Under the pieces are notes generated by a model that had not been told where the DNA came from, searched no databases, and worked only from the letters and a program-made list of their open reading frames with translations. Source: Ipomoea triloba (Eukaryota; Streptophyta; Magnoliopsida; Solanales; Convolvulaceae). Taken from it: a DNA stretch of 64,000 nt. The DNA lies in contig NC_044918.1 in assembly GCF_003576645.1 (NCBI RefSeq), positions 28,167,464-28,231,463 of the forward strand. The letters are read 5' to 3'. A program made the position numbers and the translations under genes. This document shows, piece after piece, positions 9,357 to 21,336 of the stretch. Numbering within the stretch: the first letter of the stretch is position 1; every line of letters begins with the position of its first letter.

Positions 9357-12300
9357 AAATATTCTTATATTAATAAAATATTCTTGAGAATAAAATTTAT
9401 TTTTCAATCCAAAATGTTTTAACCCAAATACTTTCAAGAACAAATTATTCTTGCTTCACAGTTCAAATAAATTATTTTATACCTTATAATTTTATTATCA
9501 AAAATCATTTTCTCTAAACTTTTATTTTATTAAGATTTTACAATAAAATTATATATGTAATTTAATTTTCTACAAGAAATACTCGTCAAACAAGATTATA
9601 ATTATATATATTTTAAACTCTTTGTTTTAAATGATTTGGCACGAAATATTTATATATTTATTTATGGTTTTAAAAGCCCTATTTAAGGGATAAATTTTGT
9701 TTATCAAAATTTTGACCCAAAAGTTTATCTGAGACGAACCTGTGGCCCTTATATCATTGTTTTGAGCCTAAGTTTGAATCCAAAACTATTCATGACCCAA
9801 TTTACTAGCCCAAACATTAGCCCAAATTGTGTATTTTAGATATTCCTAAATAAATAAAATTTGATTTCAGACCCCAAAATCCTAAGTATAAATATATACA
9901 TATGTACATTGCTCTCCTCTCAATTGTTCATTCCTAAAAATCCCAAATCAGCAGCCTTAAACTCCCATTTCTCTCGTCTCTTCTCGCCCTCTCCTTTTGC
10001 GACAACAGTAGACGACGATGGCAGTGGTGGTCGACGACAGCAGGTCCAGCAACCGGCGATGCAGGGCAGACCGGCGGCATCCTTTCCCTCTCGTCTCCTC
10101 TAGCGAACAGCAGCAGATCGGAGCAGCTGGTGGTGGTTCGCGTTGGTGGTCTCTCCGGCGATCAGCGGCGACGGTGAGGCAGACCTGCGACCTTGAGGTA
10201 AGTTTCTATGTCCGTCAAAACTACTTTGCCTTATCAAATGTGCCCTTTATCTTAATTGTGTCCTTAAACTATTTAAAAAAAATGCTTTTTGGTTCAAAGT
10301 GTGATAAATAGCAAATTATAGTACTTTGTGTTAACTTGTGATTTTTATAACTTACAAGTGTGTCTATATATATATATGTATGAGTATATATATGAAATGA
10401 TTATGAACAGCTATATGAGTGAGGCTATATTTATTTTTGGAGGAAAGATAACTTACTTTGAAAGATTTTTACTATCTTGGAGGAATTTTATATAAAAATG
10501 TAATTATTTTTGGAGGTTTATTCCTTTCTGTGTGGATGGTGATGTGAATTGTGATGTGCGCTGAGGCCCTATGGGTTAGTATTTGGGGAGTAACCTGGTG
10601 GAAAAATCCTGGGTTGCTAGGACTAGTAACTACCCATTGGGCTTGGAATCCCAATTAGGGGGTGTGCACACTTAAGGTTCTAGTTCTGTTTCCATTGATA
10701 TTGAGAGTGATTGATATTGTGAGAAGTGAGGTTCCACTGGTAGGTGGTGGTGGTGGTTGTGTGGGAAGCACCGTTCACTAGGGCTTCGCTGCGGTGGAGT
10801 TCCTGCCTTGCTAGGCCCATTGTTACTTCCACATTGGTGATATATGACTCTTCGATTATGATTTGAGATGATTGGGATACCTCCACTTATGTATTATTTT
10901 ACTATATTGATATTTGAGAATAACGTGAGAAAATCTATATCTCGAAATGATTATTTGATGAGCTATACATATGATTTTATTGGTTCCTCCATATCTATAT
11001 TTTATTTTATTCTGGAAGTGTATATGAACAAATATGAAATTGTAATTCCCCTTACTTATGATACCTCGAGAGTGACTAGCGATGACTATAAAATTACTAT
11101 ATTGCTTTAAGCATATTTAATATTATACTTGAGAAAGTGCATATCTTGCTTATCTTTGGTGTGAGTTAAATCTTTTGAAAACTACTATCTTCTCTTGGAA
11201 AATCGTTTTGAAAATACTCTTTTAAGCTTTTGGCTAAATAGTTTATGGAGTACAGTCTACTTAAGTATCAAAATTTATTTACAAAGCATATCTATTTTTC
11301 AAAGTATAAATGTAATTATTTTACTGGGCGAAGTAGAGCTTACTTAGCATTTTATGCTAATTCTGGTTGTTTGTTGAAGGATGTATGTGTAGTGCGAATT
11401 GCATGTGAAGGTATGGAGGGTGTTAAAACGAAGAGTCATAAACTCCCCGAGTGTCGTATCTCTCGCGGATGGCAAATTGGAGAATATACGGCTTTGTTAC
11501 CTTGGTTTGTTTGAATAACGTTAAGATGGATCATGTGGGTATTGGTAAAAAGGGAATGTTAAGAGGGCAAAGGTTTATGAAATAAAGAAGTAAACAAAGG
11601 GAATTAAAGGCGGATGGGGCTAAGATATCATGGAGATTGGTTAAAGGTGCAAGGTAGAGTATTGATTTCCATTGAGTTACAGTTGAAGGAGCTTGGAACA
11701 TTATCCTGAGTGGCGTCACACTTAAGCTCCCAATCCTCAGTCGGTTGGGAAATTTTATCAAACACTTTGTCTACAAGTTATCTCCGGATCTCATCTTCTC
11801 AGATTGAGAGCGGGAGATGTGGGTAGTGAGCTACATCTCTTTGCGATATCTCGCCAAAGAGATGATCTTATACTCTTGGAGAGATCGGGGCCCTCGATCC
11901 AACAAGATCATACAAAACATACACACAGATTCAACATTCTCCAAAGAAATCAAACTCATTAATCAAATTAGATCATGAACACCAATCATCCATTCAATCT
12001 AGCCCCTATCCTAGGAATTAGCCTCTCATAGGCTTTAACAACATCAAAGCATCAAAATAGAAAAACATATCTACAAGATCAATATAAAAAGCAAACAACT
12101 TTAAGGAAAAAGGAAAGGCAAGAGTAATCCAAAGAGAAAACAAATCTTTAATGAAAGAAGTTACCCAAAAGATCTTCAAAGCTATGGAGATCTAGTTCTC
12201 TTCTCGAAGGAGCTTCTCCTCCTCTCCTAATCCTATCTAAACCTAACCTAAAATGTAGAATAGGAAATGTGACAAAAGACTCCCTAAACCTAGCTGAAAT

Positions 12301-12705
12301 GTCCCTTAAATACTAAAACATCGCGCAGATTTTCTGGTGCCGCCCCACGTCTGCCACACGCGTGTGGACTGGCGTGGACGGTTACTGGAATATTTCCACG
12401 CCAGCTCACACGCGTGTGAGGCTCGTGGGCGTGGTTTCTTCAATTTCGTTTCCTTTTGTTGTTTCCGGTTTGGTCTTCGTGTGCCCCCATGTTGATTGAT
12501 TCTTCCTTTCAATGATTTATGCTCCTTTTAGGTTGATTTCAGCCTTCACTCTTGTGGGAATTCTTCAAAACACTCCACACAGAACTCATTTGCAATTTGT
12601 TAGTAAAATGACATGTAATCACGTAATTGCACTCTTTAAGACTTATTTTTAGCAAGACATCAACTTACTGAGTTATAGATAAATAGGTACTTTTGGCGTC
12701 TATCA

Positions 12706-12741
12706 AAGTTTCCACACTTTAGATTGCTCGTCCACGAGCAA
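12706..12741 (-). promoter_or_regulatory. PPT with adjacent hairpin, subfamily 2
   Basis: On the minus strand the arms TTGCTCG and CGAGCAA close a TGGA loop (12724-12741). Then comes AAAGTGTGGAAA and the 3' LTR at 12705. This is the plus-strand primer site of the element. The stem sequence differs from other subfamilies, but pairing is kept. Confidence 0.7.
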
Positions 12742-14037
12742 ATTATACATTCAAAACCTTCTCATTTAGATGCCAAAAGTATCTATGCCAAACATATGCC
12801 TAATGATAATCATTTATTCAAAACACAATCTACCAGGAGATGTGAAATCCTTCATAATATCTTCAAGGAATGATAAAAATGTGCCATACACTGCTATGAA
12901 TATTCAAACAAAGCGAAACCCCTGTTGGTCACAAATTGGACATTTAATTAGTTTTCACAATATCAAGCATATAGTCCAAAATTTCATTCACCTCTCATTG
13001 TGCAAAGGCCTTAAGCTGATCCCCCTAGTGGGAACGATGTACAAAACCTAATCAATCGGCCTCCCTTATGCCAAAGCCCAACGTAAAAGTAAGTGAAAAT
13101 AGATCCATGGGCCTCTCTCCGCCAGTGGCTTGGGCGGTTACTCATTTTTCTCACTTCCTAGGGTAACATCATCAAGCAACCTGACTTCACATGGAGTTCC
13201 ATGCTTTTTCAAATGCAGTGCAATGAGTGCTTGAATCCTAGCGAAGCGGCTTCCCTCATCTCAATTTTCTCATCTCCTAGGGCCATTTTATTGTGAACAA
13301 CTGACTCCAGATATAACATTTGTGTATTTAGGAGACTATGGTTGTTCACCACCTAGGGCTTTCCTCGTATCTTAACTCGGGGATTGGCCTTTTTGCCTTT
13401 TCTACTCATTTCTCCGAACGACAACCCCTCATGCCTTTTTCTTAGGGAAACAGGGATATTTCACTCAATGCTCACAGAAAGCTCTCCTTTTGCCCCATGT
13501 TCTATTCTATGATTATTCAATTCCGGGCTTCGCTTAACTTATCTTTCTGAAATTAGGGGTTGCACACTCCCACTTCGAGAGATCCTTAACTAAGGTCTTT
13601 ACAAAATATGAGGTGAATACCACACAAGCATACAACTTTTCAAAATTTTTAAAGGTCAAGGTAGGGGTACTTCCAAGGTTATTCAAAGAGTAAACTTTTT
13701 GGCACAGATTTAGCATTCTCCAAAGATAGAATGAATAACAACACATGTTTGTGGCTTGATTATTTTTCAAACAAATGAGATAGAGCTCTTAATTAAGATT
13801 TTTATTTCAAGCACAGCTACAGCTCTTTCCACACTTTAGACCAAACATCGTCCTCGATGTTGACTTAGAATGTAATCAAATAGAGAAACAACAAAACATG
13901 CATTTTTCCACACTTTAAAAGGAAAACATGAGGTTCAAATAATAGATAAACAAGGGATAAAAGGTAGATGACCTAGTAAGTATCCCATGTCATATTGCTT
14001 CAAAATGCTTGGATGGATGATTCTCATGTTCTTGCAA

Positions 14038-14220
14038 CGAGATCTGCATGGAAATATGGAGTCTACAAAAATAGGGAAACGAGATCTGCATGGAAATATG
14101 GAGTCTACAAAAATAGGGAATTTCAACTTGCATGGAAATATGGAGTCTACAAAAATAGGGAATTTCAACTCGGATGGAAATATGGAGTCTACAAAAATAG
14201 GGAATTTCAACTCGGATATT
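14038..14220. repeat. Tandem repeat, about 42 bp x 4
   Basis: Four units contain 'gcatggaaatatggagtctacaaaaataggga', with variants cgagatct / ttcaactt / ttcaactcg at the ends. It lies in the internal region of the subfamily-2 element. Open frames on both strands here are products of the repeat. Confidence 0.85.
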
Positions 14221-15487
14221 ATTTGACGGAATAAAGTAAAGATAGTAATAAAGCATGGTAAATAACGGGTTGCCTCCCGGTCAGCGCTACGTTTAACGTC
14301 TTTAGCCCGACGAAAATGTCATGAAGATTGTGCTACTCATCTTCCCAGGGTATTAGCCTGCAACACTGGACTGTCCCTTTCGAATTTTCCGTTCCATAGT
14401 ATTTCTTGACTTGGTGGCCGTTTACTTTAAAAGATCCTTTTTCTGGATGCATGATCTCCAAGGTTCCATAAGGAAATACCTTTGTAACAATATAAGGCCC
14501 AGTCCATCAAGATCAATATAAAAAGCAAACAACTTTAAGGAAAAAGGAAAGATCTTCTCCCTAAACAAATCTTTAATGAAAGAAGTTACCCAAAAGATCT
14601 TCAAAGCTATGGAGATCTAGTTCTCTTCTCCAAGGAGCTCCTCCTCCTCTCCTAATCCTATCTAAACCTAACCTAAAATGTAGAATAGGAAATGTGACAA
14701 AAGACTCCCTAAACCTAGCTGAAATGTCCCTTAAATACTAAAACATCGCGCAGATTTTCTGGTGCCGCCCCACGTCTGCCACACGCGTGTGGACTGGCGT
14801 GGACGGTTACTGGAATATTTCCACGCGTGTGAGGCTCGTGGGCGTGGTTTCTTCATTTTCGTTTCCTTTTGTTGTTTCCGGTTTGGTCTTCGTGTGCCCC
14901 CATGTGGATTGATTCTTCCTTTCATTGATTTATGCTCCTTTTCGGTTGATTTCAGCTTTCATTCCTGTGGGAATTCTTCAAAACACTCCACACAGAACTC
15001 ATTTGCAATTTGTTAGTAAAATGGCATGTAATCATGTAATTGCACTCTTTAAGACTTATTTTTATCAAGAAATCAACTTACTGAGTTATAGATAAATAGG
15101 TACTTTTGGCGTTTATCGTTTGTGTTTTCAAAATCTTATTGTTTTCAGGACTTGGTGTAAAGTGACTCGTTTTGAGAGCGCAACGTAGAGCTACTTGCCT
15201 CGGATTGGATTCTTGGTATAAATTGTTTAGCTTAGAGTTTGAGTTATTGGGTTGTAGATGATTTATAACTGGGATAGTGAATTGTTGTATTATAGTTGAT
15301 TTGTAATATGGATTGTGGATTAGAAAGCTTTGTAGCCTGTGCGTTTGGGCTTAGTGGTGGTCCAAGCGTGGCATAACACCCCATTGGTTTAGAGTTTGAA
15401 TTCACTTCCGCATTTATTTTCAGAATGGTTAGCAAGAAATAGTGTTTATTTATGTTTAATTCTGTATTAGAAATTGGGGGTGTTACA

Positions 15488-17409
15488 TCTAGTGTGCTTG
15501 CATGTTGTTGACATCTTATTTTGTTAGGACCTTAGTCAAGGATCTCTCGAAGTGGGAGTGTGCACCCCTTAACTTGAGAAAGATAAATGGTAAGCGAAGC
15601 CATAATTGAATAATCTTGATAAGGCATGGGGCAAAAGGTGAGCATTGAGAGTAAATCCCTTATCCCTGGAAAGAGGCATGAGGGGTTGAAATGAAGGAAG
15701 AAAGAAAAAAAAAAAAGCTAAAATGGCCACTCCTAGAGGTAAGATTCAAGGTGAGCCATCTTGCTAGGATATGAGCAACCATTGCACCGTCTTTGAAAAA
15801 GCATAGAGATCTACGTAAAGTCGGTTGTCCCAATGTCGTTATCCTAGAAGATGAGAAAATAAGAGAGGAGGTGAGCCACCCCGCTATGATTTGGAGACCC
15901 ATTGCACCGATCTTCAAACAAGCTTGGAGCTCCGTGTGAAGTTGGGTGGCCGATAACGTTATCCTAGGGAGTTGAGAAGAAAAAGGAGCATGCCTAAGCG
16001 ATTAACGGGGAAAGGCCCATGTTGGACCCTCACTTACTTTTATGCATTGGGCTTTGGCATTTGGTTGAATGGGTTGGTTAAGTTCTGTACATCGTTCCCA
16101 CTAGTGGGATCGGCTTGAAGGCCCTTGCAAAATGAAAGGTGAACTCAAGTTTGGATTGCATGCTTGGTAAATTGGTGTGAAAAATGTGTTCCCCGAAGCT
16201 TAACTTGATCCTAAGGGGTTTTTGCTTCCTTTGTATATTCCTAGAGTTGTATGGTGCATCGTTAATACCCTTTGTAGATAAGATGAGGGATTTCACCCTC
16301 TCCGTTTTCTTGCACCCTCATTCTTGGTTGACCACTTGATTGATTAAGATATCTTTGGTATCTTTGGCATTTAAATGAACTTGAATTGATCGAGACTTGC
16401 TTGAGGGCAAGCAAGATTTAAAGTGTGGAAACCTGTAATAAATGCTAAAGATGCCTATATTTACGGGTCTTAAAGGGGTTGATTTGTGCTAATTTGTTAT
16501 CCTTTGTGGTTAATTTTATGGTCTTAATTGCTCTAATGTGCTCATGTTCGCAAAGTTCTATCATATTGCACACTTTAGTGGGGTTTTGAAGGTTTCAAGC
16601 TTAAGGGAAGGTATGTAGACACAACCGGGAGCAAATCGGGCAAAGTGCGGCGGAGATCCCAATCCACGAGCCAATCCATGTTCGTGGATGGGTCGTGGAT
16701 GGGAACTAGAAAGTTTCACGAGCCAATCCACACTCATGGGCAGGGAAATAATCCGGAATTGCGTCGCGTACGCGTACGCGCGTAGGCATGGGCGTACGCC
16801 GCCCAGGTTTAAAAATTATAAAAGGGCAATGGCGGGACTTCATTCAGGAGTTAGCTTAGTCTAGTTTAGTTTTCTGATTTTGCACTTTACATTCAAGCTC
16901 TAGTTAGGTTAATTCTCTCTCTAGAAAGTAGAAGCTACTAGTCACATCAATGGTGTAATTGAAGGATGAAAAGGATTGAACTCAACATTGGTATTCATTC
17001 TCTTGTTATTGCACATTAATTCCTTCTTTTGCTAGTTTGATTTCCTTTAATTGTTGTCTTTCAAATTCCTTCATGATTTGTAGCTAGATTCACCTGGGAG
17101 TTGGATTCTAGTAGCTAGAGTTATGCATGTTTGATCCTTAATTGAGAATTTGATGAGATTCTTACTAGTTGTGCGTAATTGCTTTTGTATGGATGATGTG
17201 ATGTATTGATCGTTGCTTATTACCGACCGAGATGAGTGAGGAGTGTGAGAGAGTGGTAGTGATAAGAAATTGTGCTTACATGTAGTCTTAATTATCCATA
17301 TTCCTGCCCTCATTTTCTTCATCCTTATCAATGCCTTTTAAATGTCTTTTATCAAATAATTTCCTTGATTTGATCTATGGGGACAAGGATATGTTAGAGG
17401 AGAAGGTAT
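15488..17409 (+). mobile_element. 3' end and LTR of a third Athila-like subfamily
   Basis: 15488-16395 matches the 3' non-coding region of the other Athila-like elements, including two tandem units of about 115 bases (15735-15850, 15870-15975). A hairpin (CTTGCTTG / CAAGCAAG, loop AGGG, 16396-16415) and PPT AAAGTGTGGAAACC (16420-16433) precede an LTR starting TGTAATAAATGC at 16434. The LTR has GC-rich palindromic boxes (tcgcgtacgcgtacgcg near 16766) and a TATA-like TTATAAAAGG at 16817. Its 3' boundary is uncertain; I place it near 17409, before TGTAACACCCGAG. Confidence 0.65.
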
Positions 17410-17900
17410 TGTAACACCCGAGAAATCATAAGGAAAGAACAAGAAGCAAAGCCAATCGGTAGAACCAGCAAAAGCAATAATATCCAGGAACGACGCTGTT
17501 TCACTCCTTGGTGCTGTTAGTTTGTTGTTGATTTGTTACTAGATATTTCCCTTCTTTCTAGTATAAATTGGGAATATATTCTACTAGAGTATTATGCTTT
17601 GGAATTAAATCAAGTTTTCTTAGTTTTCTCTACATCTTTCTTCTCTCTAAAAGTCTCCCTATTCTCTACTATTTCTCCCTTTCTCTTCTGTTATGCTATT
17701 TCTCCCTCTATGTTTTTGTTCAATCCCAGGTCTATTACATATAATCTCTGGTTCCTCAAAATTTTCTATTATAGCTGAAGAGGAATATGATCTTTGAAGT
17801 TGAAAAAGGAAGGGAACAGATTGAATTTATAGGGGAAAGAACATTCATTACTATAGGTCAGACATTAATTTAGACTGTAGAATGCTAAAATGGTTTTTTA
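17410..17900 (+). mobile_element. Unassigned LTR-like or promoter-like segment
   Basis: The segment starts TGTAACACCCGAG, with a TATA-like TATAAATT at 17562 and a long CT-rich leader (17630-17720). It resembles a Copia-type LTR, but I found neither a matching end nor a TSD. It might instead be the promoter and 5' UTR of the RNase H-like gene that follows. Confidence 0.3.
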
Positions 17901-17904
17901 CTGA

Positions 17905-18483
17905 TTGAATAATATTGTATTGGTTGCAGCACGTCGGACATTGGAGAGTTGGCGTGCTACTGTCTTCCCGCTCAACCAGCCGATGGCTTCATCTTCCACC
18001 ATGCAGCAGCAGGTCGCCACATCCTCACCCGGCTTTGCTCTGCACTGCTACACAGATGCCGACTACGACTCATGGACGGGCAAAGGTACTTATGGTGCAA
18101 TTATCATTACATCAACTAGGGGGTTCATCGCGGCTGCTAATGGCCCTCTCATGAGCTTCTCCGACCCTTTGATGGCTGGAAACTGTGGCATGTAAGGAAG
18201 CTCTTTCATGGCTCAAAGATAGTGAAGTCTCTACGGTTCGTCTGCACATTGATTGCTCTAACCTATGGCATAATCTCAACGCTTCTTCAGTTGTTGACAG
18301 GTCCTATGTTGGTATTTCCGTTGGCGAATGTAGGAACCTTATGTTAACCTTCGAGGCATATTATGTTCATTTAATTCCACGTTCTTCTAATTTGATAGCT
18401 CATTCTTTAGCTTTAGCAGCCTATTCACAGACAAACAATTTCTACTTGGACTTTGTCCCCCCTGATTTTATTTCACTACCATA
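17905..18483 (+). pseudogene. RNase H-like (RVT_3 type) domain protein, frameshifted
   Basis: Two overlapping frames (17905-18195 and 18185-18484) form one domain of the plant RVT_3/RNase H-like type. The first acidic motif lies in CYTDADYDSWTGKGTYGA, the second region around SDPLMAG/ACKEALSWL, and the third in RLHIDCSNLWHNLN. The C-terminal part VHLIPRSSNLIAHSLA keeps the usual HIPR..N..AH pattern. An extra G near 18177 breaks the frame; it could be a mutation or a sequencing error. A pyrimidine-poor stretch ending ggttgcag at 17929 could be a splice acceptor, so upstream exons may exist. Such domains occur in LINE-derived and host genes; which applies here cannot be told. Confidence 0.6.
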
Positions 18484-18906
18484 ATATTTTTTCGTGGTTT
18501 TTGTTTCAAAAAACAATACTATTGTATTGGTTGTTTGGAAAAAAGGGTCAAATTGGCCTCCTAAGTCAACCCTCTAAGTAAAAAAACCTTCATTCAAAAC
18601 CCCTAAACCAGTAAAATTGTTCAATTACATCCTAAATTACTTGTTTCGTAGGTTGGTGCTTTATAACACTAAGATGTGTCTTTTTAAAAATATTTTTTAT
18701 TTCAATTTTTTTTAAAAGATATATTTTTTGTTTCAACTTAAAAAAAATATGGCCACCAGCTGTTAACACTCAGTGGCTGTCTCGACGAGGTCCAGATCAT
18801 GTGAAAAAAAAACACGATGGCCGTCTAGAAACCTACACTTAAAAATTGGCAATTTTCTGGTGAAACCTACGCTATGAGCTATCCATGTCAATCTCACGGA
18901 GGTTCC
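18484..18906. other. AT-rich spacer, no gene seen
   Basis: Homopolymer-rich DNA between the RVT_3 pseudogene and the small minus-strand gene. No coding or RNA gene is recognised. Confidence 0.5.
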
Positions 18907-19454
18907 TCAAGCTTCGATCTCCAGAATGTTACGCTTCTTTATCGCTGAAACACCGGATTTTGTATCCATATCACCAGGGCAAAAATACTCAGTAATTAAG
19001 ACAGAAAATGAGGAAAGATTTCAAACAAGCAAAATGGTAGAAACATTATACCTATAGGCTTAGAGAATCCATTGAAACCATTAAACTGAACTACATCTAA
19101 AATAAGAATCCAAAGAGAAATTAATAAATATTAATGAAAATAATTCTGGAAAATAGAAAAACAGAAATGTGAAAATTACTATTGTTGATGTTGCGTTACC
19201 ATTCTGGTAAGATGGTGGGAGGAGAGATACAGGATGAGGTAGCAAAGGACGGTGAGGACTGGGATTAGGTGCACATATTTCTCGGCCTTATCGAGACGCT
19301 TCAGTGACTTGCACTCTTCGTCTTCATCGTAGTTGGAAGCGGAAGAGTTTGCCACCTGAAAGGTGACTACAGAGTCATCGCTTCGTGCTTTGACAATAAC
19401 TCCATGAAAGTTGAGGTGTTTTGATCTCGACGAACCTAGTGATTGCTTATGCAT
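18907..19454 (-). CDS. Possible small host gene: single-pass membrane protein, two exons
   Basis: Exon 1 is 19454-19200 and begins MHKQSLGSSRSKHLNFHG. It has an acidic patch (NYDEDEECKS) and one hydrophobic segment near residues 61-80 (VHLIPVLTVLCYLILYLSSH). A GT donor (19199-19198) and an acceptor ending ACTGAG at 18988 would splice in phase 0 to exon 2 (18987-18907, ending RNILEIEA and stop), giving about 111 aa. The leader just before the ATG is CT/CA-rich (cacacacactctctctatc), as in many plant 5' UTRs. From memory the N-terminus and membrane segment recall a family of short uncharacterised plant transmembrane proteins; I cannot verify this. A central part of that family seems missing, so a gene fragment is possible. 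A Tekay-like LTR begins 25 bases upstream of the ATG. Confidence 0.45.
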
Positions 19455-19478
19455 TGCTCTAGATAGAGAGAGTGTGTG

Positions 19479-20557
19479 TGTAACATCCCCAATTTTAAAA
19501 GTCTTTCTTATTTAAAATAAAAGACATTTTGTGCTTTTGAAAATATGATTTAGATGTGGAAGCAAATTAAAAAAATATTTTATACGGGTGTTACCGCCAC
19601 GTTTAGGCTACCAACCAAGCCCAAACGCACAGACTAAAAGGTTCTATCTAACAACAGTATCACTATATGTTGGTCCCGATTGGGTGGTGAAAAGTCTAGA
19701 GAGGGGCTGAATAGACTTTTCTAACAAATCAAAACTTTATAACACTTCAATAAACCCTAAACCTTTAGTCCTTCCAAACTTCCTCCCCTTTGACTTCCTT
19801 TAGCCTGACTTGTTCCCCAACATGCACGACAACCTCCTCCCTTCTTTTATAATTAAACTTAAAAATGAATAAGCTTAATTTGGGATTAGTTTGGGTTTTG
19901 TCCATTCCATCACACATTCTTATGTGTTTAAGTGGAAGCAAACGATTTACAAGTCTCATGACATAATGAACTCTATGATACAATAGTTCGTACCATTTTG
20001 AGTCACGATTTTGACTTCCGAGTCAACTAGCTACACTCTAAAAAATAAAATAGGGAATTTGTAAAAATACAATTTTGCTCATCAAAACTATTACAATTTT
20101 ATTCCTTACACTATATAATCCAAATAACTAAACTACAATTCTACAACATTATTACAATCCACTAGTTCTAATCTGTTACCGCCCAACATATATAATGCAT
20201 TTACAATGCGCTCTCATACTAGCCAACTCCAGACCTGAAAACCATAAGATTTGGAAAACACAAAGTAATAGGATTAGCATAAAAATGCTAAGTAAGGTTT
20301 ACTCCGCCCGGTCAAATAATTACATTTTTAGTTTGAAAAATTATTTATATTTTATAAATAGGTTTTGAAAACTCAGATAGGCCACAAATTTAGAAAATGT
20401 TTAGACGAGGACTTAGGATGAACATTTTCAAAAAGAGTTTTCAGAATACTTAAGCAACATTGACCAATTAGGAGGCTTTTCAAAATAGGAGAGAGAGACT
20501 TTACAATTTCGACTCACACCAAAACAAGATATTTTCCCAAAATAGAGGAGCAGACTA
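19479..20557 (-). mobile_element. Tekay-like LTR G, minus orientation, truncated
   Basis: It begins (plus view) TGTAACATCCCC at 19479 and carries GGGTGTTACCGCC, the 'gcacagac' block and the TTAGCAT..ATGCTAA hairpin at 20274-20291. These are landmarks of the U5 side of the other Tekay-like LTRs in reverse. A short piece at 19668-19752 duplicates the terminal sequence of the Copia-like LTR at 20558. Its far end is not recognised. Confidence 0.55.
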
Positions 20558-21336
20558 TGTTGATCCCAATTGGGTGGTGAAAAGTCTAGGGGGGGGGGTG
20601 AATAGACTTTTCTAACAAATTAAAACTTTATAACACTTCAATAAAAATAATTTCAACTGAATAAAATTAACTTGAAATGCACAGCGGAAATATCGAACGG
20701 TAAAGTGCTATAAAATAAATTTGCCTAAAACTGAAGAGATATAGCGCATGCAACACGATGGAATATCTAGAAATAGCTCAAAGAATAAGTATGCAAAGTT
20801 TGAGCCATATGCAAACGTAACACACAAACCCAGATAGATAAATCAACATAGTATGAAATGGGTTAGTGAGTCAAACATGCAAAATAAATAAAGTGTTGTA
20901 TAGTAAATAGAGGAAAAGATTTATAGTGGTTTAGAGGTGGTGTAATCCTCCTAGTTCACTCTTCTCCTTTCACTCCAAGGAGGGAATTCCACTATCTCGT
21001 TCACCCAGATAAAAATAGTGAAACACAAGTGCTACCCAAACACTTCCCAAGTGTCTCGCACAAAGCTACACTCAACACGAACTCCTCGCACAAAGCTAAG
21101 CTCCCGAGCGCCTCACACAAAGTTACGCTCCTACACCAACCAAGTGTCTCGCACAAAGCTACACTTAGTTTCCCCGAGTGTCTCGCACACAACTACACTC
21201 AAACAAGGATTTCACAACTCCTTGCTACTCTCCCTCTTTCTACACTCAGTAGAGATATTCTTACAAGAAATAAAGATTTCTTTTCTAAGACTTGAATTTC
21301 TCTCGTGTATAGCTCAATACTCAGCACTTTGAGTAA

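Larger units (their letters stand above)
11375..15118 (-). mobile_element. Deleted Athila-like element (subfamily 2), TSD TTTGT
   Basis: TTTGT duplications lie at 11370-11374 and 15119-15123. Read on the minus strand, the 3' LTR is 11375-12705 (1331 bp, starting TGATAGACGCC). The PPT-side hairpin and PPT are at 12706-12741, and internal 3' region remains at 12742-14502. A 5'-LTR remnant at 14503-15118 duplicates the LTR part starting near 12078. Its terminal base is changed (CG instead of TG). Gag, ORF1 and PBS have been removed by a deletion whose junction near 14503 carries microhomology (caagatcaat). Nothing in it is coding-competent. Confidence 0.8.
9357..15487 (+). mobile_element. Tekay-like LTR B, 5'-truncated and split by a nested element
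   Basis: The 3' end GGGGGTGTTACA at 15476-15487 and a TTAGCAT..ATGCTAA hairpin at 11344-11360 place this in the same LTR group as LTR A. The left part (9357-11374) does not begin with TGTAA, so the 5' end was lost at the 9356 junction. A TATA-like TATAAATATA lies near 9890, and a leader-type GAGGTAAG donor lies near 10196. The right part is 15119-15487. The small ORFs inside (for example 9861-10311) look like chance frames. Confidence 0.65.

Noticed and set aside
9861..10311. Two ORFs with possible start sites after a TATA box
   Set aside because: They lie in the LTR B leader, differ from any family I know and end at random; LTR leader is the simpler reading.
13935..14256. Four overlapping open frames on both strands
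   Set aside because: All are translations of the 42-bp tandem repeat at 14038-14220.
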